Shown one piece after another: positions 1-8,541 of a DNA stretch of 43,144 bases (the stretch's first letter is position 1; each line of letters starts with the position of its first letter). The notes under the pieces are model-generated. The model did no database searches. It had not been told where the DNA came from and saw only the letters and a program-made list of their open reading frames with translations. The translations under genes and the position numbers were made by a program. Source of the stretch: Deefgea chitinilytica (lineage in GTDB: Bacteria > Pseudomonadota > Gammaproteobacteria > Burkholderiales > Chitinibacteraceae); the NCBI RefSeq assembly GCF_016881405.1, contig NZ_WOFE01000013.1, forward strand, positions 1 through 43,144. Direction: 5' to 3'.

Positions 1-88
1 CATGGCTACGGTTGCGGTTTACGAGTTGCATTAGTGCGGCATACGCAATGCAGTGTAAAGTGGTGAGTTCATCTGTCTGGCAATAGGG

Positions 89-790
89 TCATCGATTTAA
101 TATCTGAGTGCATTGATACAAAAAAGAAACGATACAAATCACCCAGATATAAGTACTCGCATTTTTGTATCTTTCGAAAAAATTGGGGCGTGGCGTTTCT
201 GAAATCTCGGCTGGACACTCCTCAGGTAAAGCACGAGCCACTTTTTCTTTCACCAGCATATTTCCAAGTTCAACACCTGAAAGTTTCTGGTTTTTCTTGC
301 TTAGCTCGACCCATAAATCAGCAATCACGCTGAGCTCACCACGTTTCAACCAGACGCCATGCACAAGGCATTCATCCACTTCAATTTTTAATTGTGGATG
401 ATAATAATGCCGACTCATATCTTTTTTGCAAACAGGGCATGACAACAACTTAAATGGTGAACGGGGCAAGCGCGAACTCACAATATTGGAAATGCGCGCA
501 ATATTTAATTGCTGTATTTTTTTTGCGTATTTTTCAATGATAATTTGCAATGCCCCGGGTGAAAATTTTAAGCCATTACAGCTAGGGCAATGTGCAACGG
601 TAACATTCAGATCCGCATCTAACTGCAGCAGTTGTAATTCACCACAGCCTTCAGGGCAAATCAAATTGCTATGCTCTGCCAATACTTTAAAATCGCGTAT
701 AGCTAATACATCAACCGCATTATGCAAACCACAATATTCACAAACAATGGCATCGGCTGCCATTTCTGCGCCACACGATGTGCAATTCAT
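89..790 (-). CDS. Triple zinc-ribbon (zf-TFIIB-like) protein with C-terminal membrane anchor
   Basis: Predicted 233-residue protein of unknown function. Three metal-binding clusters are visible: C3/C6/C17/C20, C45/C49/C68/C71, and C118/C121/C141/H144. The last is followed by a GVWLKRGEL segment, which is the signature of the zf-TFIIB family. A single hydrophobic stretch near residues 212-230 ends the protein, so the ribbons probably face the cytoplasm from a membrane tail anchor. I chose the ATG at 790 rather than the TTG three codons upstream because it aligns with the start of the paralogue that follows. That paralogue (838-1782) lies 47 bp upstream on the same strand and has the same ribbon order, so the pair looks like a tandem duplication and may be co-transcribed. 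Metal binding is inferred from the cysteine spacing; no reaction or partner can be named. Confidence 0.75.
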   Translation of the reverse strand: MNCTSCGAEMAADAIVCEYCGLHNAVDVLAIRDFKVLAEHSNLICPEGCGELQLLQLDADLNVTVAHCPSCNGLKFSPGALQIIIEKYAKKIQQLNIARISNIVSSRLPRSPFKLLSCPVCKKDMSRHYYHPQLKIEVDECLVHGVWLKRGELSVIADLWVELSKKNQKLSGVELGNMLVKEKVARALPEECPAEISETPRPNFFERYKNASTYIWVICIVSFLYQCTQILNR

Positions 791-837
791 AGCACTCAAT
801 CCATTCTAACAAATTAATCAGTTACAATTTTATTTTA

Positions 838-1782
838 CTATTTTTCACCAGTAATTTCGCCCCCAATCCAAATAAGCAGAATTATTACAGGAACAAAAAT
901 AAAAGGCAGCAACATAGCTAAGGGCGCAAGACCTATAAACAATATCGTGAAAAAACTCCATATCATGCCAGTACTGAAACTATAGTTTTCGTTTTGATTC
1001 GCTTTAGCCCCAGCGTAAGCACTGAGCCACCAACAAAGAGGCCATAAAAAGAAACCCACAACCGAAAATAGTATGCTGGACTCTACAAGCGCAACAAACA
1101 TCAGGCCTAGAAAAAAATACCCCGCCGCCGCAGCACTCAAAAAAATAAACATCCAAAAGCCCTGTGCAGGAGGAGGCTCATAAGGCTGAGGTGACGCCAA
1201 CATAGGCTCCGGCTTTGGTCTCGACTTCGAAGTTCGAGGAGCAACTTTCGGCACTTCAGCATCTAATTGCCGTTTTAATATTTGCATTCCACCCGATTCA
1301 GCCCACTCAATCACCAAGCGTAATTCGCCATTATCAAACCAAATGCCATGATCTTCACATTCATCAATCATTACCGGCATTTGCGCGAGAAATTTATTAA
1401 ATTGCATGCCACCCGATTTCCGGCATACCGGGCAAAAACGCCATTGTTTTTTCTGTTGGACTACTTGCTCCGTTGCGACTTTGACAATTCGCTCAATATT
1501 AATCTCACGAACTTGCTTTGCTACTGATAACAAAAGCGTATTCAACATTGGGCGTGTGATATGTAGACCTTTGCACGTTTCACAATGCAAAGCGCCTATC
1601 TCAAACTGCTCGCCCATCTCAAGCTCGTGCAATTTTCCGCATTGATTCGGGCAGTGCAATGCACTCGGCGTTGCGAGTCGATAACGACCTACTGCCATCA
1701 AATCGACCGCATTTAATACGCCACAATAAGGGCACGTCGCCGAATTCAGCGCTAATGCGCCACCACAAGCAGTGCAATTCAT
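838..1782 (-). CDS. Triple zinc-ribbon (zf-TFIIB-like) multi-pass membrane protein
   Basis: Predicted 314-residue paralogue of the protein at 89-790. It opens with C3/C6/C17/C20, has a second ribbon with a CPNQC...CETC pattern, and a third with CPVC...CEDHG followed by WFDNGEL, the zf-TFIIB signature. A proline-rich linker then leads into about 100 residues of hydrophobic sequence that could make four membrane helices, where the neighbour has only one. The ATG at 1782 is preferred over a TTG five codons upstream because it starts exactly like the paralogue. Function is unknown. The soluble ribbon part is conserved between the two proteins and the membrane part is not, which suggests a shared cytoplasmic binding role with different anchors. 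This is inference. Confidence 0.75.
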   Translation of the reverse strand: MNCTACGGALALNSATCPYCGVLNAVDLMAVGRYRLATPSALHCPNQCGKLHELEMGEQFEIGALHCETCKGLHITRPMLNTLLLSVAKQVREINIERIVKVATEQVVQQKKQWRFCPVCRKSGGMQFNKFLAQMPVMIDECEDHGIWFDNGELRLVIEWAESGGMQILKRQLDAEVPKVAPRTSKSRPKPEPMLASPQPYEPPPAQGFWMFIFLSAAAAGYFFLGLMFVALVESSILFSVVGFFLWPLCWWLSAYAGAKANQNENYSFSTGMIWSFFTILFIGLAPLAMLLPFIFVPVIILLIWIGGEITGEK

Positions 1783-1880
1783 ACTCAAGCTCAGCAAAAA
1801 TAGGTGATTAGTGTAAGCGAATGGAGTTTGCTTTCACTAATCTATCGGGCTTGTATGTGGCTACAGCAACAATATGTAAT

Positions 1881-2795
1881 TCAAACCGCATTAACTGTTC
1901 CCACCAACCAATCCACCAACACCCTCACCTTCGGTGCTAAATACCGATTCGGTGGATAGAGCAAATACGCCGTGCCTTGGTAGGCGGTTTGGAGTTGCCA
2001 GTTGGGGAGGACTCGCGTGAGGTGTCCGTCAAGCAGCGCTGCTTGGGCGGTGAAGCGGGGTAGGCTGGCGATGCCCAAGTCGTCCAGCGCGGCGGCAAGG
2101 CGGATTTCGGTGTGGTTGGCGACGAAACGCCCGCTCACTGCAACGCTGTGGCTGACGTCTCCTTGGCGTAAAACCCAGCGATTGTCGTTGGCGTGTTCAC
2201 CCAGATAAATACAATCATGCTGGGTAAGCTCCGCTGGCGATTGTGGTATGCCGCGTTGCTGAAGATACCCATTGGATGCGACCAAGACTTGCTCAATTGG
2301 CATCAGCGCTTTGGCGATTAGGCCTTCGGGCGGGTGGTCGGTGATGCGGATTGCTAGATCGATGTCTTCTTGCAGTAGGTCGGTGAGGCGGTCGGTGACG
2401 ATGAGCTGCACATTTACCGCCGGATACTGGCGCAAAAACGCGCCGAGCAGCGGCTGAATCACTTGCTTGGCAAACGCTTTGGGCGCAGACAGCCGCACCA
2501 ATCCTTGCGGTACGGCGCGCACATCGCTGACCGCTGCGGCGGCGCGAGCGGCGGCCAGCATGTCGGCGGCGTGTTGCGCGATGGTTTGCCCCGCTTCCGA
2601 TAGCCGCAGCGTGCGCGTGGTGCGGACAAACAGTTGCACTTTCAGCGCCGCCTCTAGCCGCGAAATTTGCCGACTGACGCTCGATGGCGTGCAGTTCAGC
2701 CCGCGCGCGGCGGCGGAAAAACTGCCGCTTTCCACCACTTTGACCAGTACCGCTAAATCGGGCAGTAAAGCCAGTAATCGATCATTCGTGCTCAT
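1881..2795 (-). CDS. LysR-family transcriptional regulator
   Basis: A 304-residue protein of standard LysR length. The N-terminal winged helix-turn-helix covers about residues 10-70 (LAVLVKVVESGSFSAAARGL, then SRQISRLEAAL). The LysR substrate-binding fold follows to the C-terminus (for example VRLSAPKAFAKQVIQPLL and LDDLGIASLPRF). It belongs to the common CrgA/DmlR-like subgroup that usually acts as a local activator or repressor. It is divergent from the DMT-family exporter at 3182, and the 386 bp between them contain repeat copy A. Regulation of that exporter is plausible from the arrangement, but no operator is obvious. The effector is unknown. Confidence 0.9.
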   Translation of the reverse strand: MSTNDRLLALLPDLAVLVKVVESGSFSAAARGLNCTPSSVSRQISRLEAALKVQLFVRTTRTLRLSEAGQTIAQHAADMLAAARAAAAVSDVRAVPQGLVRLSAPKAFAKQVIQPLLGAFLRQYPAVNVQLIVTDRLTDLLQEDIDLAIRITDHPPEGLIAKALMPIEQVLVASNGYLQQRGIPQSPAELTQHDCIYLGEHANDNRWVLRQGDVSHSVAVSGRFVANHTEIRLAAALDDLGIASLPRFTAQAALLDGHLTRVLPNWQLQTAYQGTAYLLYPPNRYLAPKVRVLVDWLVGTVNAV

Positions 2796-2867
2796 GGCGC
2801 ATAAGTCCTATGCAGTTGAGGTGGATTATCAAGTTTCAAGTATAAATTGATAATGGCGTAGTTGTGT

Positions 2868-3144
2868 TTTATGCGCCTGCGGCGCGTAGTTTTACAGTCG
2901 CAGTCCGCAACGGGGACACCCTTTTCTTTGCGTCGCCAAAGAAAAAGGTGGAAAAGAAAGGCGACCCGAGCGCGCCCAGCTCCGCAGTGAGCCCTGCGCC
3001 CCGCGTCGCTAAGCGGTAAACCGCTAAGCTTTGGCGTCGCCTCGGTCAGTCGTGAGCCAAACGGTGAATCTGTTTGTCTCTCTCCCTCGTTCGGTGCGCT
3101 TGGACGGGTTGTTAAACCCATTCTCAACGAGCGCAGCTTCGCTA
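2868..3144 (-). repeat. Dispersed structured intergenic repeat, copy A
   Basis: Reads on the minus strand as the same element found at 5941-6176, 11571-11806 and 16756-16940. Recognisable blocks, in element order, are GCGCTCGTTGA, CGTCCAAGCGCACCGA, GGAGAGAGACAAAC, CGTTTGGCTCACGACTGA, a purine/pyrimidine hairpin (2917-2950: 14-base arms with one mismatch around a 6-base loop), CCGTTGCGGACTGCGACTGTA, and a small terminal hairpin with GCGCC/GGCGC arms (2873-2885). It fills most of the gap between the divergent LysR and exporter genes. Several open frames run across it (for example 2792-3127) but they belong to the repeat and are not credible genes. Confidence 0.85.
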
Positions 3145-3181
3145 CAAAACATTGTTTTTAAATTTTTCCATTGAGACTACC

Positions 3182-4081
3182 ATGCGCCACCGCCTACCCT
3201 TACCCGAATTGATGCTGTTTGCCGTTGCCCTCGTCTGGGGTTGTAGTTATGGCGTGGCGAAGGTTGCGATTAATTTTTATCCAGTGCTGGGTTTTTTGGC
3301 TTTGCGTTTTGGGCTGACATTTGCGCTACTGCTGCCGAGTTTGCGGGATTTTCGCAATACTGAGGTGGCCAATGCGCTGCGGATTGGCCTGCCGTTGGGC
3401 GCGATTTTATTGGCGATTTTTCTGTGTGAAACTTACGGCATCGCGCAGACATCGGCGGCGAATGCGGCGTTTTTGATTTCGCTGTGCATTGTGCTAACGC
3501 CCTTGGTCGAATGGCTGCGGCTCAAGCAACGCCCCGATTCATTCACTTTGGGCGCGGCGCTGGTGGCGATGCTGGGTGCGGCACTGCTGAGTGGCAATCT
3601 AAGTGCAGCATTCAATGTGGGCGATGGCTTGATTTTAGCGGCGGCAGTTTTGCGCGCCGTGATGATGGTGGAAACCAAACGCCGCTGTGCGGGGCAGCAG
3701 CTTTCCACATTGGCGCTGACGGCGGTGCAAGCGGGCGTGTTGCTGCTCGGTTGCTTACTGCTGGCGCTGCTGACGCCGAGCGGCTTGCCTGCGCTGCCCA
3801 CATCGCCGATGTTTTGGGCTGCGACACTGTTTTTGGTGCTGTTTTGCACACTGTTTGCGTTTTTCGCGCAAAACTATGCGATTCGCCGTAGTACGCCATC
3901 GCGCGTCGCACTTTTGCTGGGTACCGAGCCGGTATTTGGCGCATTGTTTGCAGCGCTGATCTTGGGCGAAGCTTTGAGCGCGAATGTCATCCTCGGCGGC
4001 GCGCTGATTGTGCTGGCTTCGCTCGCCGCGAGTTTGCAAGTCGCAGGCTCGCCGCGTGAATCAATACGCGAAGCGGTTTGA
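3182..4081 (+). CDS. DMT-superfamily (EamA) transporter
   Basis: Predicted 299-residue inner-membrane protein with ten hydrophobic segments and the two-EamA-repeat layout of the drug/metabolite transporter superfamily. The first helix carries LPELMLFAVALVWGCSYGVAK, typical of EamA repeat 1. The second repeat ends with SRVALLLGTEPVFGALFAALILGE, a near-diagnostic EamA motif. Such proteins usually export amino acids or small metabolites, but the substrate cannot be read from sequence. I chose the ATG at 3182 because the first helix begins just after it; an upstream start at 3152 would add an unmatched ten-residue extension. It is divergent from the LysR gene at 1881-2795, a common regulator/exporter arrangement. 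Confidence 0.88.
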   Translation: MRHRLPLPELMLFAVALVWGCSYGVAKVAINFYPVLGFLALRFGLTFALLLPSLRDFRNTEVANALRIGLPLGAILLAIFLCETYGIAQTSAANAAFLISLCIVLTPLVEWLRLKQRPDSFTLGAALVAMLGAALLSGNLSAAFNVGDGLILAAAVLRAVMMVETKRRCAGQQLSTLALTAVQAGVLLLGCLLLALLTPSGLPALPTSPMFWAATLFLVLFCTLFAFFAQNYAIRRSTPSRVALLLGTEPVFGALFAALILGEALSANVILGGALIVLASLAASLQVAGSPRESIREAV

Positions 4082-4195
4082 ATCTGAGGCAGCCACTGCG
4101 GAAGGCCTAAATTGACACAGCCAGTCAAGCTCTATACATTTTGCTGACATTTTACCTCGCTATCCTCATCCATCCCGCCTATTTTGGAGTTGCCC

Positions 4196-5806
4196 ATGTT
4201 TTCTGCCTTTCAGTCGCAAGCTGCACAAATTGTTCGCTCTTGGTCTTTAGAAGAAAAAGTAGGGCAGCTATTTATTCTGGCTTTTCCCGGCTCAGACGCC
4301 GCTGCGGCGCGGCCTTTGATTGAGCGTTACAACTTGGGTGGCTGCTATCTGAGCCAAGATAATGCGACGACATTTGACGAAGCGCGCACACTGACGCAAG
4401 CGATGGCAGAGATCGTGAATCAACGAAGCAATGCGGTTCCGCTGCTGCTCGGTGTCGATCAAGAAGGTGCATGGAGCGTACTGACGCCCGAATCGACCAC
4501 CGGCCCCGGTAACTTGGCGCTCGGTAGCGCGAATCAAACTGAATTAACTAAGGCAATGTATCAAGTGTTTGGCCAAGAAATGCGCTCGGCAGGGTTTAAC
4601 TGCGTGCTCGGCCCGTGTGCCGATGTGAATTTGCAGCCTAATTCGCCGATTATCGATACCCGTGCGTTTGGCGAAACGCCAAGCCAAGTAGCGGCGCAAG
4701 TCGCGGCGGCAGTGAACGGCGCGCATCAGGGTGACATCGTCGCTTGCGCCAAACATTTCCCCGGCCACGGCGACACGACGGGCGATACGCACCGCGAAAT
4801 TCCGCAAGTTGATAAATCGCTGGCGACCTTGCTGGTGGAAGATTTAGCGCCGTTTCAAGCGGCAATTGATGCGGGCGTCGAGTTAATCATGACCTCGCAT
4901 ATTTGTTATCCACAGATTGATCCACAGTATCCGGCGACATTGTCGAAAGCGATTTTGCAAGACGTGCTGCGCGGCAAGCTAGGATTTAAAGGCATCGTCA
5001 TTTCCGACAGTATGAATATGGGCGCAATTCGCCGTAATTTTGCACCAGTAGACGCCGCGATCACTGCATTTCATGCCGGCATCGATATGATGATGCTGTC
5101 GGAAGAGCATTACGATCACAACCCGAATTACCTCGACAATCAAATCGCGATGATCGAAGCGATTGTGGCGGCGGTGAACGATGGCCGCATGGCAGAGGCC
5201 GAAATTAACGCGATTGCCGAGCGCGTGGTGGCATTCAAACTGGCGCGCCTTGTGCCTATGCCGCTGTATCAGGATTTTGATTTGGCCGCGCATCGCGAAA
5301 TTGAAGCTGCGGCAGCGAGCGCCGCGGTGAAAATCCTGCGGGATGAAGCAGGGAATTTACCGCTGCAAGACGATCAGCAAATCATTGTCATCCAAACCAC
5401 GCCGATGGACGACTACGCCAATCTGATCAACCCACGTGGTATCGGCCCGAATCAAGAAATCCCTGCGTTTGAATATTTCGCCGCCGAGCTGTCGCTGCAC
5501 GTTCCCGAAGGGCAGTTGCACTGCCTTGATTACGACGCGGCGCAGGAGTTTTTTAAAGAAGTACCACTCAATTCGCGCCAGCGCATTTTGGCGGTGACCG
5601 AAAATTATCCACTGCCCGGAGAAGATTTTGCGCAAGACGCATCCAAAGCGTTTGTCGCGCAATTGACCGCCAAATTTGGCGAGCAATTGATTGTAGTCGC
5701 GCTACGCAATGGCTACGACGCCGTACCTGAAGGCAGCAGCCACGTTTGTGCCTACAGCAGCCGCGAATGCAGCGCCCGCGCCGCGGCGCAAGCGTGTTTG
5801 GCTTAG
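4196..5806 (+). CDS. Glycoside hydrolase family 3 protein (beta-N-acetylhexosaminidase-like)
   Basis: Predicted 536-residue GH3 enzyme. The N-terminal TIM barrel holds LLLGVDQEGA near residue 85 and KHFPGHGDTTGDTH at 186-199. The D197/H199 pair matches the Asp-His acid/base dyad of NagZ-type GH3 enzymes. The nucleophile is probably D271 in GIVISDSMNMGAI. About 180 further residues form a second alpha/beta domain, as in the longer Gram-positive two-domain NagZ enzymes; proteobacterial cytoplasmic NagZ is about 340 residues. No signal peptide is seen, so a cytoplasmic role in recycling of muropeptides or chitin-derived GlcNAc sugars is likely. The ATG at 4196 has a GGAG 7 bases upstream. A strong terminator follows at 5826. 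Confidence 0.85.
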   Translation: MFSAFQSQAAQIVRSWSLEEKVGQLFILAFPGSDAAAARPLIERYNLGGCYLSQDNATTFDEARTLTQAMAEIVNQRSNAVPLLLGVDQEGAWSVLTPESTTGPGNLALGSANQTELTKAMYQVFGQEMRSAGFNCVLGPCADVNLQPNSPIIDTRAFGETPSQVAAQVAAAVNGAHQGDIVACAKHFPGHGDTTGDTHREIPQVDKSLATLLVEDLAPFQAAIDAGVELIMTSHICYPQIDPQYPATLSKAILQDVLRGKLGFKGIVISDSMNMGAIRRNFAPVDAAITAFHAGIDMMMLSEEHYDHNPNYLDNQIAMIEAIVAAVNDGRMAEAEINAIAERVVAFKLARLVPMPLYQDFDLAAHREIEAAAASAAVKILRDEAGNLPLQDDQQIIVIQTTPMDDYANLINPRGIGPNQEIPAFEYFAAELSLHVPEGQLHCLDYDAAQEFFKEVPLNSRQRILAVTENYPLPGEDFAQDASKAFVAQLTAKFGEQLIVVALRNGYDAVPEGSSHVCAYSSRECSARAAAQACLA

Positions 5807-5825
5807 TTTTTTCGCTACGCTAAAT

Positions 5826-5850
5826 AAAAGCCGCCAAAGAGGCGGCTTTT
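5826..5850 (+). terminator. Rho-independent terminator after the GH3 gene
   Basis: Perfect 10-bp inverted repeat (AAAAGCCGCC / GGCGGCTTTT) with a 5-base loop, ending in a T run, 20 bp past the GH3 stop codon. The flanking A and T runs mean it could also work on the opposite strand. Confidence 0.85.
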
Positions 5851-5940
5851 AAATTTACAAATGTATATTGCTATAGGCTATTTTTATCAATGAATAAATA
5901 AATATACCCATGGCACTAGAGTAATTTTCTGATTGAATGT

Positions 5941-6176
5941 TAATGCTGTGCCGCGCTCGTTGAGCTGGGGCTTAAAATCCCGTCCAAGCGCACCGAGTGA
6001 AGGAGAGAGACAAACCGTTTTATCGTTTGGCTCACGACTGATCGAGGGCATCGGGGACCGATGCGCGCCCGGGGCTCCTTTTCTTTCGTCTATTTCTTTT
6101 GGAGAAGCAAAAGAAATAGACCTGCCGCGCGGCAGCCCGCGCACCACAACCCATCGTGCCGCAGGCACTTAAAACC
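5941..6176 (+). repeat. Dispersed structured intergenic repeat, copy B
   Basis: One of the two fullest plus-strand copies of the element. It contains CGCTCGTTGAGCTGGGG, the CGTCCAAGCGCACCGAGTGA block, GGAGAGAGACAAAC, CGTTTGGCTCACGACTGA, and a GCATCGG/CCGATGC hairpin. A perfect 14-bp hairpin follows (6088-6101 pairing with 6108-6121, loop GAGAAG), and the element closes with the GTGCC GCA GGCAC hairpin. Open frames across it (5933-6172, 6061-6264, 5887-6168 minus) are products of the repeat. The remainder of the 5851-6297 gap is AT-rich with nothing else recognisable. Confidence 0.85.
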
Positions 6177-6297
6177 ATCAACACTAAGTCTAAAAAAACT
6201 ATTATTTTATAGGTATCTCATCATAGCTCTTTCTAATAAAAAGCTAGGCGCACATACCCATTAAGTCAACGAATTAACGGCTTCAACACCCAACTAA

Positions 6298-6936
6298 TTA
6301 ATATCCCACCGTAAACCGTTGACGCGCGTGCTGTGGCTGCTCTAGTTCATTGATCATCGCCACGGCGTAGTCTTCCACCGAAATATGGCTATTGCCTGCC
6401 GCATCGACCAGCAATTGGTCACCACCGAGGCGGAATTGATTGGTGCGTTGGCCTGGGGCGATCATTGCTGATGGGCTGAGCATCGTCCAATTCAGGCTGC
6501 TTTCTTGGCGCAGCAAATTCAAGGCTTGGCGCGCGCCTTCGGCAGAGGCTTTGTATTCTGCAGGGAAGTTCGGTGTGTCGATCACTTGCACGCCCGGCGC
6601 CACTTCCAGTGAACCTGCACCACCAACAACCAGTAAGCGCGGCGTTGCTGCGGCTTTGGCTGCTTGGATGATATTGGTGATCCCGGCAACGTAATAACCC
6701 AAGGTATCAGCATTGGCGTGGCCGCTAAATGCGCTGATCACTGCGTCAAAGCCTTGCAATTGCGTCGTCAGTTGCTCGAGGTTTTGTACGTCGCTACCGA
6801 CCGCAAGCAGATTGTCGGCTGCGGCGAGTTTTTCCGGGTGCGCGGCCAATGCCGTTACATGGTGACCACGGCTCAGAGCTTCGGTAAGTAGTGCAGAGCC
6901 AATAAAACCAGTAGCGCCGATTAATGCGATTTTCAT
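6298..6936 (-). CDS. NAD(P)-binding oxidoreductase (atypical SDR / NmrA-like)
   Basis: Predicted 212-residue cytoplasmic Rossmann-fold protein. The dinucleotide-binding loop GATGFIG lies at residues 7-13 directly after the first strand (MKIALI). It continues with GHHVTALAAHPEKL, FDAVISAF and LLVVGGAGSLEV, as in the NAD(P)H-binding (YwnB/Rv-type) proteins often annotated as dihydrodipicolinate-reductase-like or NmrA family. No Tyr-x3-Lys catalytic pair is obvious, so the reaction, possibly a quinone or flavin reduction, is not assignable. The ATG at 6936 is used because AAGGA lies just upstream and the fold starts immediately. It is divergent from the LysR gene at 7073. Confidence 0.85.
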   Translation of the reverse strand: MKIALIGATGFIGSALLTEALSRGHHVTALAAHPEKLAAADNLLAVGSDVQNLEQLTTQLQGFDAVISAFSGHANADTLGYYVAGITNIIQAAKAAATPRLLVVGGAGSLEVAPGVQVIDTPNFPAEYKASAEGARQALNLLRQESSLNWTMLSPSAMIAPGQRTNQFRLGGDQLLVDAAGNSHISVEDYAVAMINELEQPQHARQRFTVGY

Positions 6937-7023
6937 TTGAGTTGTCCTTAAAGTGATTGAATGTGAATCGAATGAGTGCAGTTTGCCTGCGTTTATTGAC
7001 GCGATAAACAGCAAAATCCATAA

Positions 7024-7037
7024 TTCATTGTTATGAA
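7024..7037. promoter_or_regulatory. Candidate LysR operator between divergent genes
   Basis: Perfect palindrome TTCAT-TGTT-ATGAA in the 136 bp between the oxidoreductase and the LysR gene. It includes a T-N11-A pattern of the kind LysR proteins bind. Position and symmetry are the only evidence. Confidence 0.35.
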
Positions 7038-7072
7038 ATTCTTAACAATCCATCATTAAATCAGTTACGACT

Positions 7073-7978
7073 ATGGCCACCCTTGATCAGATTGATCTGA
7101 ATGCACTACGTATTTTTAATGCGGTGGTTGAGGCAAAAAGCTTTACGGCGGCGGCCGAACGTTTGGGCGTGGCCAAAGCCAAAGTGAGCTTGCAAATTAG
7201 TCGGCTAGAGCAGCAGCTCGGTACGGCACTGTTTACGCGTACCACGCGGCAAGTCAACCTAACCGACGCGGGGCGTACGCTGCATGAGCAATGCCAGCCA
7301 CTACTAATCGGTTTGCATGAAGCGCTCACGCAAGTCGGCAGCGAGCAAGGTGAATTAACCGGTTTACTGCGGATTTCGGCGAGTGTGGCACACGCTAGTT
7401 TGTCGGTAGCGCCCGCATTGGCGCAATTTTCGCTGCGGCATCCGCAACTGCGGATTGATTTGCGCACTGCAGATCGCGTCAGCGATCAAGTCGCCGATGG
7501 AATTGATTTATCGTTTCGCGTTGGCTGGCTTAAAGATTCATCGCAACGCGCGATTCAGTTGGGCGAATTTGCGCAATACATCGTCGCCGCACCGAGCTAT
7601 TTGCAGCAATACGGCACGCCGCGGCACGCCAGCGATTTAAGTGAGCACGCGTGGGTGGCGCTGTCGCTATTACCAACACCGCTGACGTGGAAACTCAGTG
7701 ACGCTACGGGTAACACGCAAACAGTGCAAATGAAATCGCGGCTGCAAGTCGATTCGCCAAATGCCTTGCTGGCTTTGCTGGAGTACGGTGCAGGCATTTC
7801 GGTGATGGACGAGATGAGTTCGCAAGCGGCATTACAAAGCGGCAAACTGGTACGCGTGCTCAGCGATTGGACTTTACCTAAAGGTGGCATTTACGCGGTT
7901 TTCCCACCGGGGCGACACGTTCCGGCCAAAGTACGCGCTTTTGTTGAGTTTTATCGTGAATTTATTCGCTTGCCCTAA
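7073..7978 (+). CDS. LysR-family transcriptional regulator
   Basis: 301-residue LysR protein. The helix-turn-helix sits at about residues 8-65 (LNALRIFNAVVEAKSFTAAA, then VSLQISRLEQQLG), followed by an effector-binding domain with RTADRVSDQVADGIDLSFRVG, typical of the CrgA/DmlR-like group. It is divergent from the oxidoreductase at 6298-6936, so regulation of that gene and of itself is the natural guess. The palindrome at 7024-7037 is a candidate site. Length is normal and no defects are seen. It resembles the other LysR protein in the window (1881-2795) only at family level. Confidence 0.9.
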   Translation: MATLDQIDLNALRIFNAVVEAKSFTAAAERLGVAKAKVSLQISRLEQQLGTALFTRTTRQVNLTDAGRTLHEQCQPLLIGLHEALTQVGSEQGELTGLLRISASVAHASLSVAPALAQFSLRHPQLRIDLRTADRVSDQVADGIDLSFRVGWLKDSSQRAIQLGEFAQYIVAAPSYLQQYGTPRHASDLSEHAWVALSLLPTPLTWKLSDATGNTQTVQMKSRLQVDSPNALLALLEYGAGISVMDEMSSQAALQSGKLVRVLSDWTLPKGGIYAVFPPGRHVPAKVRAFVEFYREFIRLP

Positions 7979-8064
7979 GCCGAGTTTTCACACAAGCTTG
8001 CCACTCGCTCTCGCCAGGCGCTTTGCAAACGCTCTGCAGCTGATTAAGCAAATAAGGAATAATT

Positions 8065-8520
8065 GTGGATAGGAAAGAAATTATTACGCTGATGAAAAGC
8101 CAAAGCACTTGGCGTTTGTATTTTTTTAGTATGTTTAGCCTAGGCATTTACACGGCATATTACATTCAGCAGCAAAGCCAAAAACTGGCGCAAATTCCGA
8201 ATATGCCGCCGATTTCCAGCAATTTTATCAATAGCACGATTGCCGCGTATGGGCTCGGTGCGGCTTTTACCGTGGCCTCGTTTTTTGTTCCACCCGAGCA
8301 TACGATCAATTTAACCAGCACCGCATTTGCGCTGATTAGTAATGTGATGGCGCTGCTGTGGGCGTTTCAAATGCGCCAACGCCTCAATACCCGATTAGAA
8401 CTTTCGCCCAAATACGCCGATTGGTTTCATGGCGGTTGGACGTTTCTATTCACTGCGCTGTATATCAATTACAAAATCAATCAATTGCATGCCGATCAGG
8501 ACTTAGGGATTGCCAGCTAA
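8065..8520 (+). CDS. Small four-helix membrane protein, DUF4234-like
   Basis: Predicted 151-residue inner-membrane protein of unknown function. Four hydrophobic segments are visible at roughly residues 14-33, 50-72, 78-98 and 120-138. The pattern YFFSMFSLGIYTAYYI near the start and ALYINYKINQL near the end recalls DUF4234-type proteins, but the match is from memory and weak. The start is a GTG at 8065 with AAGGA 7 bases upstream, and there is no better ATG. It lies downstream of the LysR gene on the same strand with an 86-bp gap, so it may be a separate unit. Confidence 0.65.
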   Translation: MDRKEIITLMKSQSTWRLYFFSMFSLGIYTAYYIQQQSQKLAQIPNMPPISSNFINSTIAAYGLGAAFTVASFFVPPEHTINLTSTAFALISNVMALLWAFQMRQRLNTRLELSPKYADWFHGGWTFLFTALYINYKINQLHADQDLGIAS

Positions 8521-8541
8521 ATCACCAAGTCCGTAGTGGCA

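Noticed and set aside
1-88. Gene start at the left edge (CAT at 1-3 would be a minus-strand ATG)
   Set aside because: Only three bases are in the window, so nothing can be supported.
2792-3127. 111-residue frame on the minus strand
   Set aside because: It is repeat copy A read as protein. The same peptide-like text (RPSAPSEGERQT-type) appears in copy B, which shows that the frame is a by-product of the repeat.
5933-6264. Overlapping frames on both strands between the GH3 and oxidoreductase genes
   Set aside because: They lie within repeat copy B and have no ribosome site or family match.
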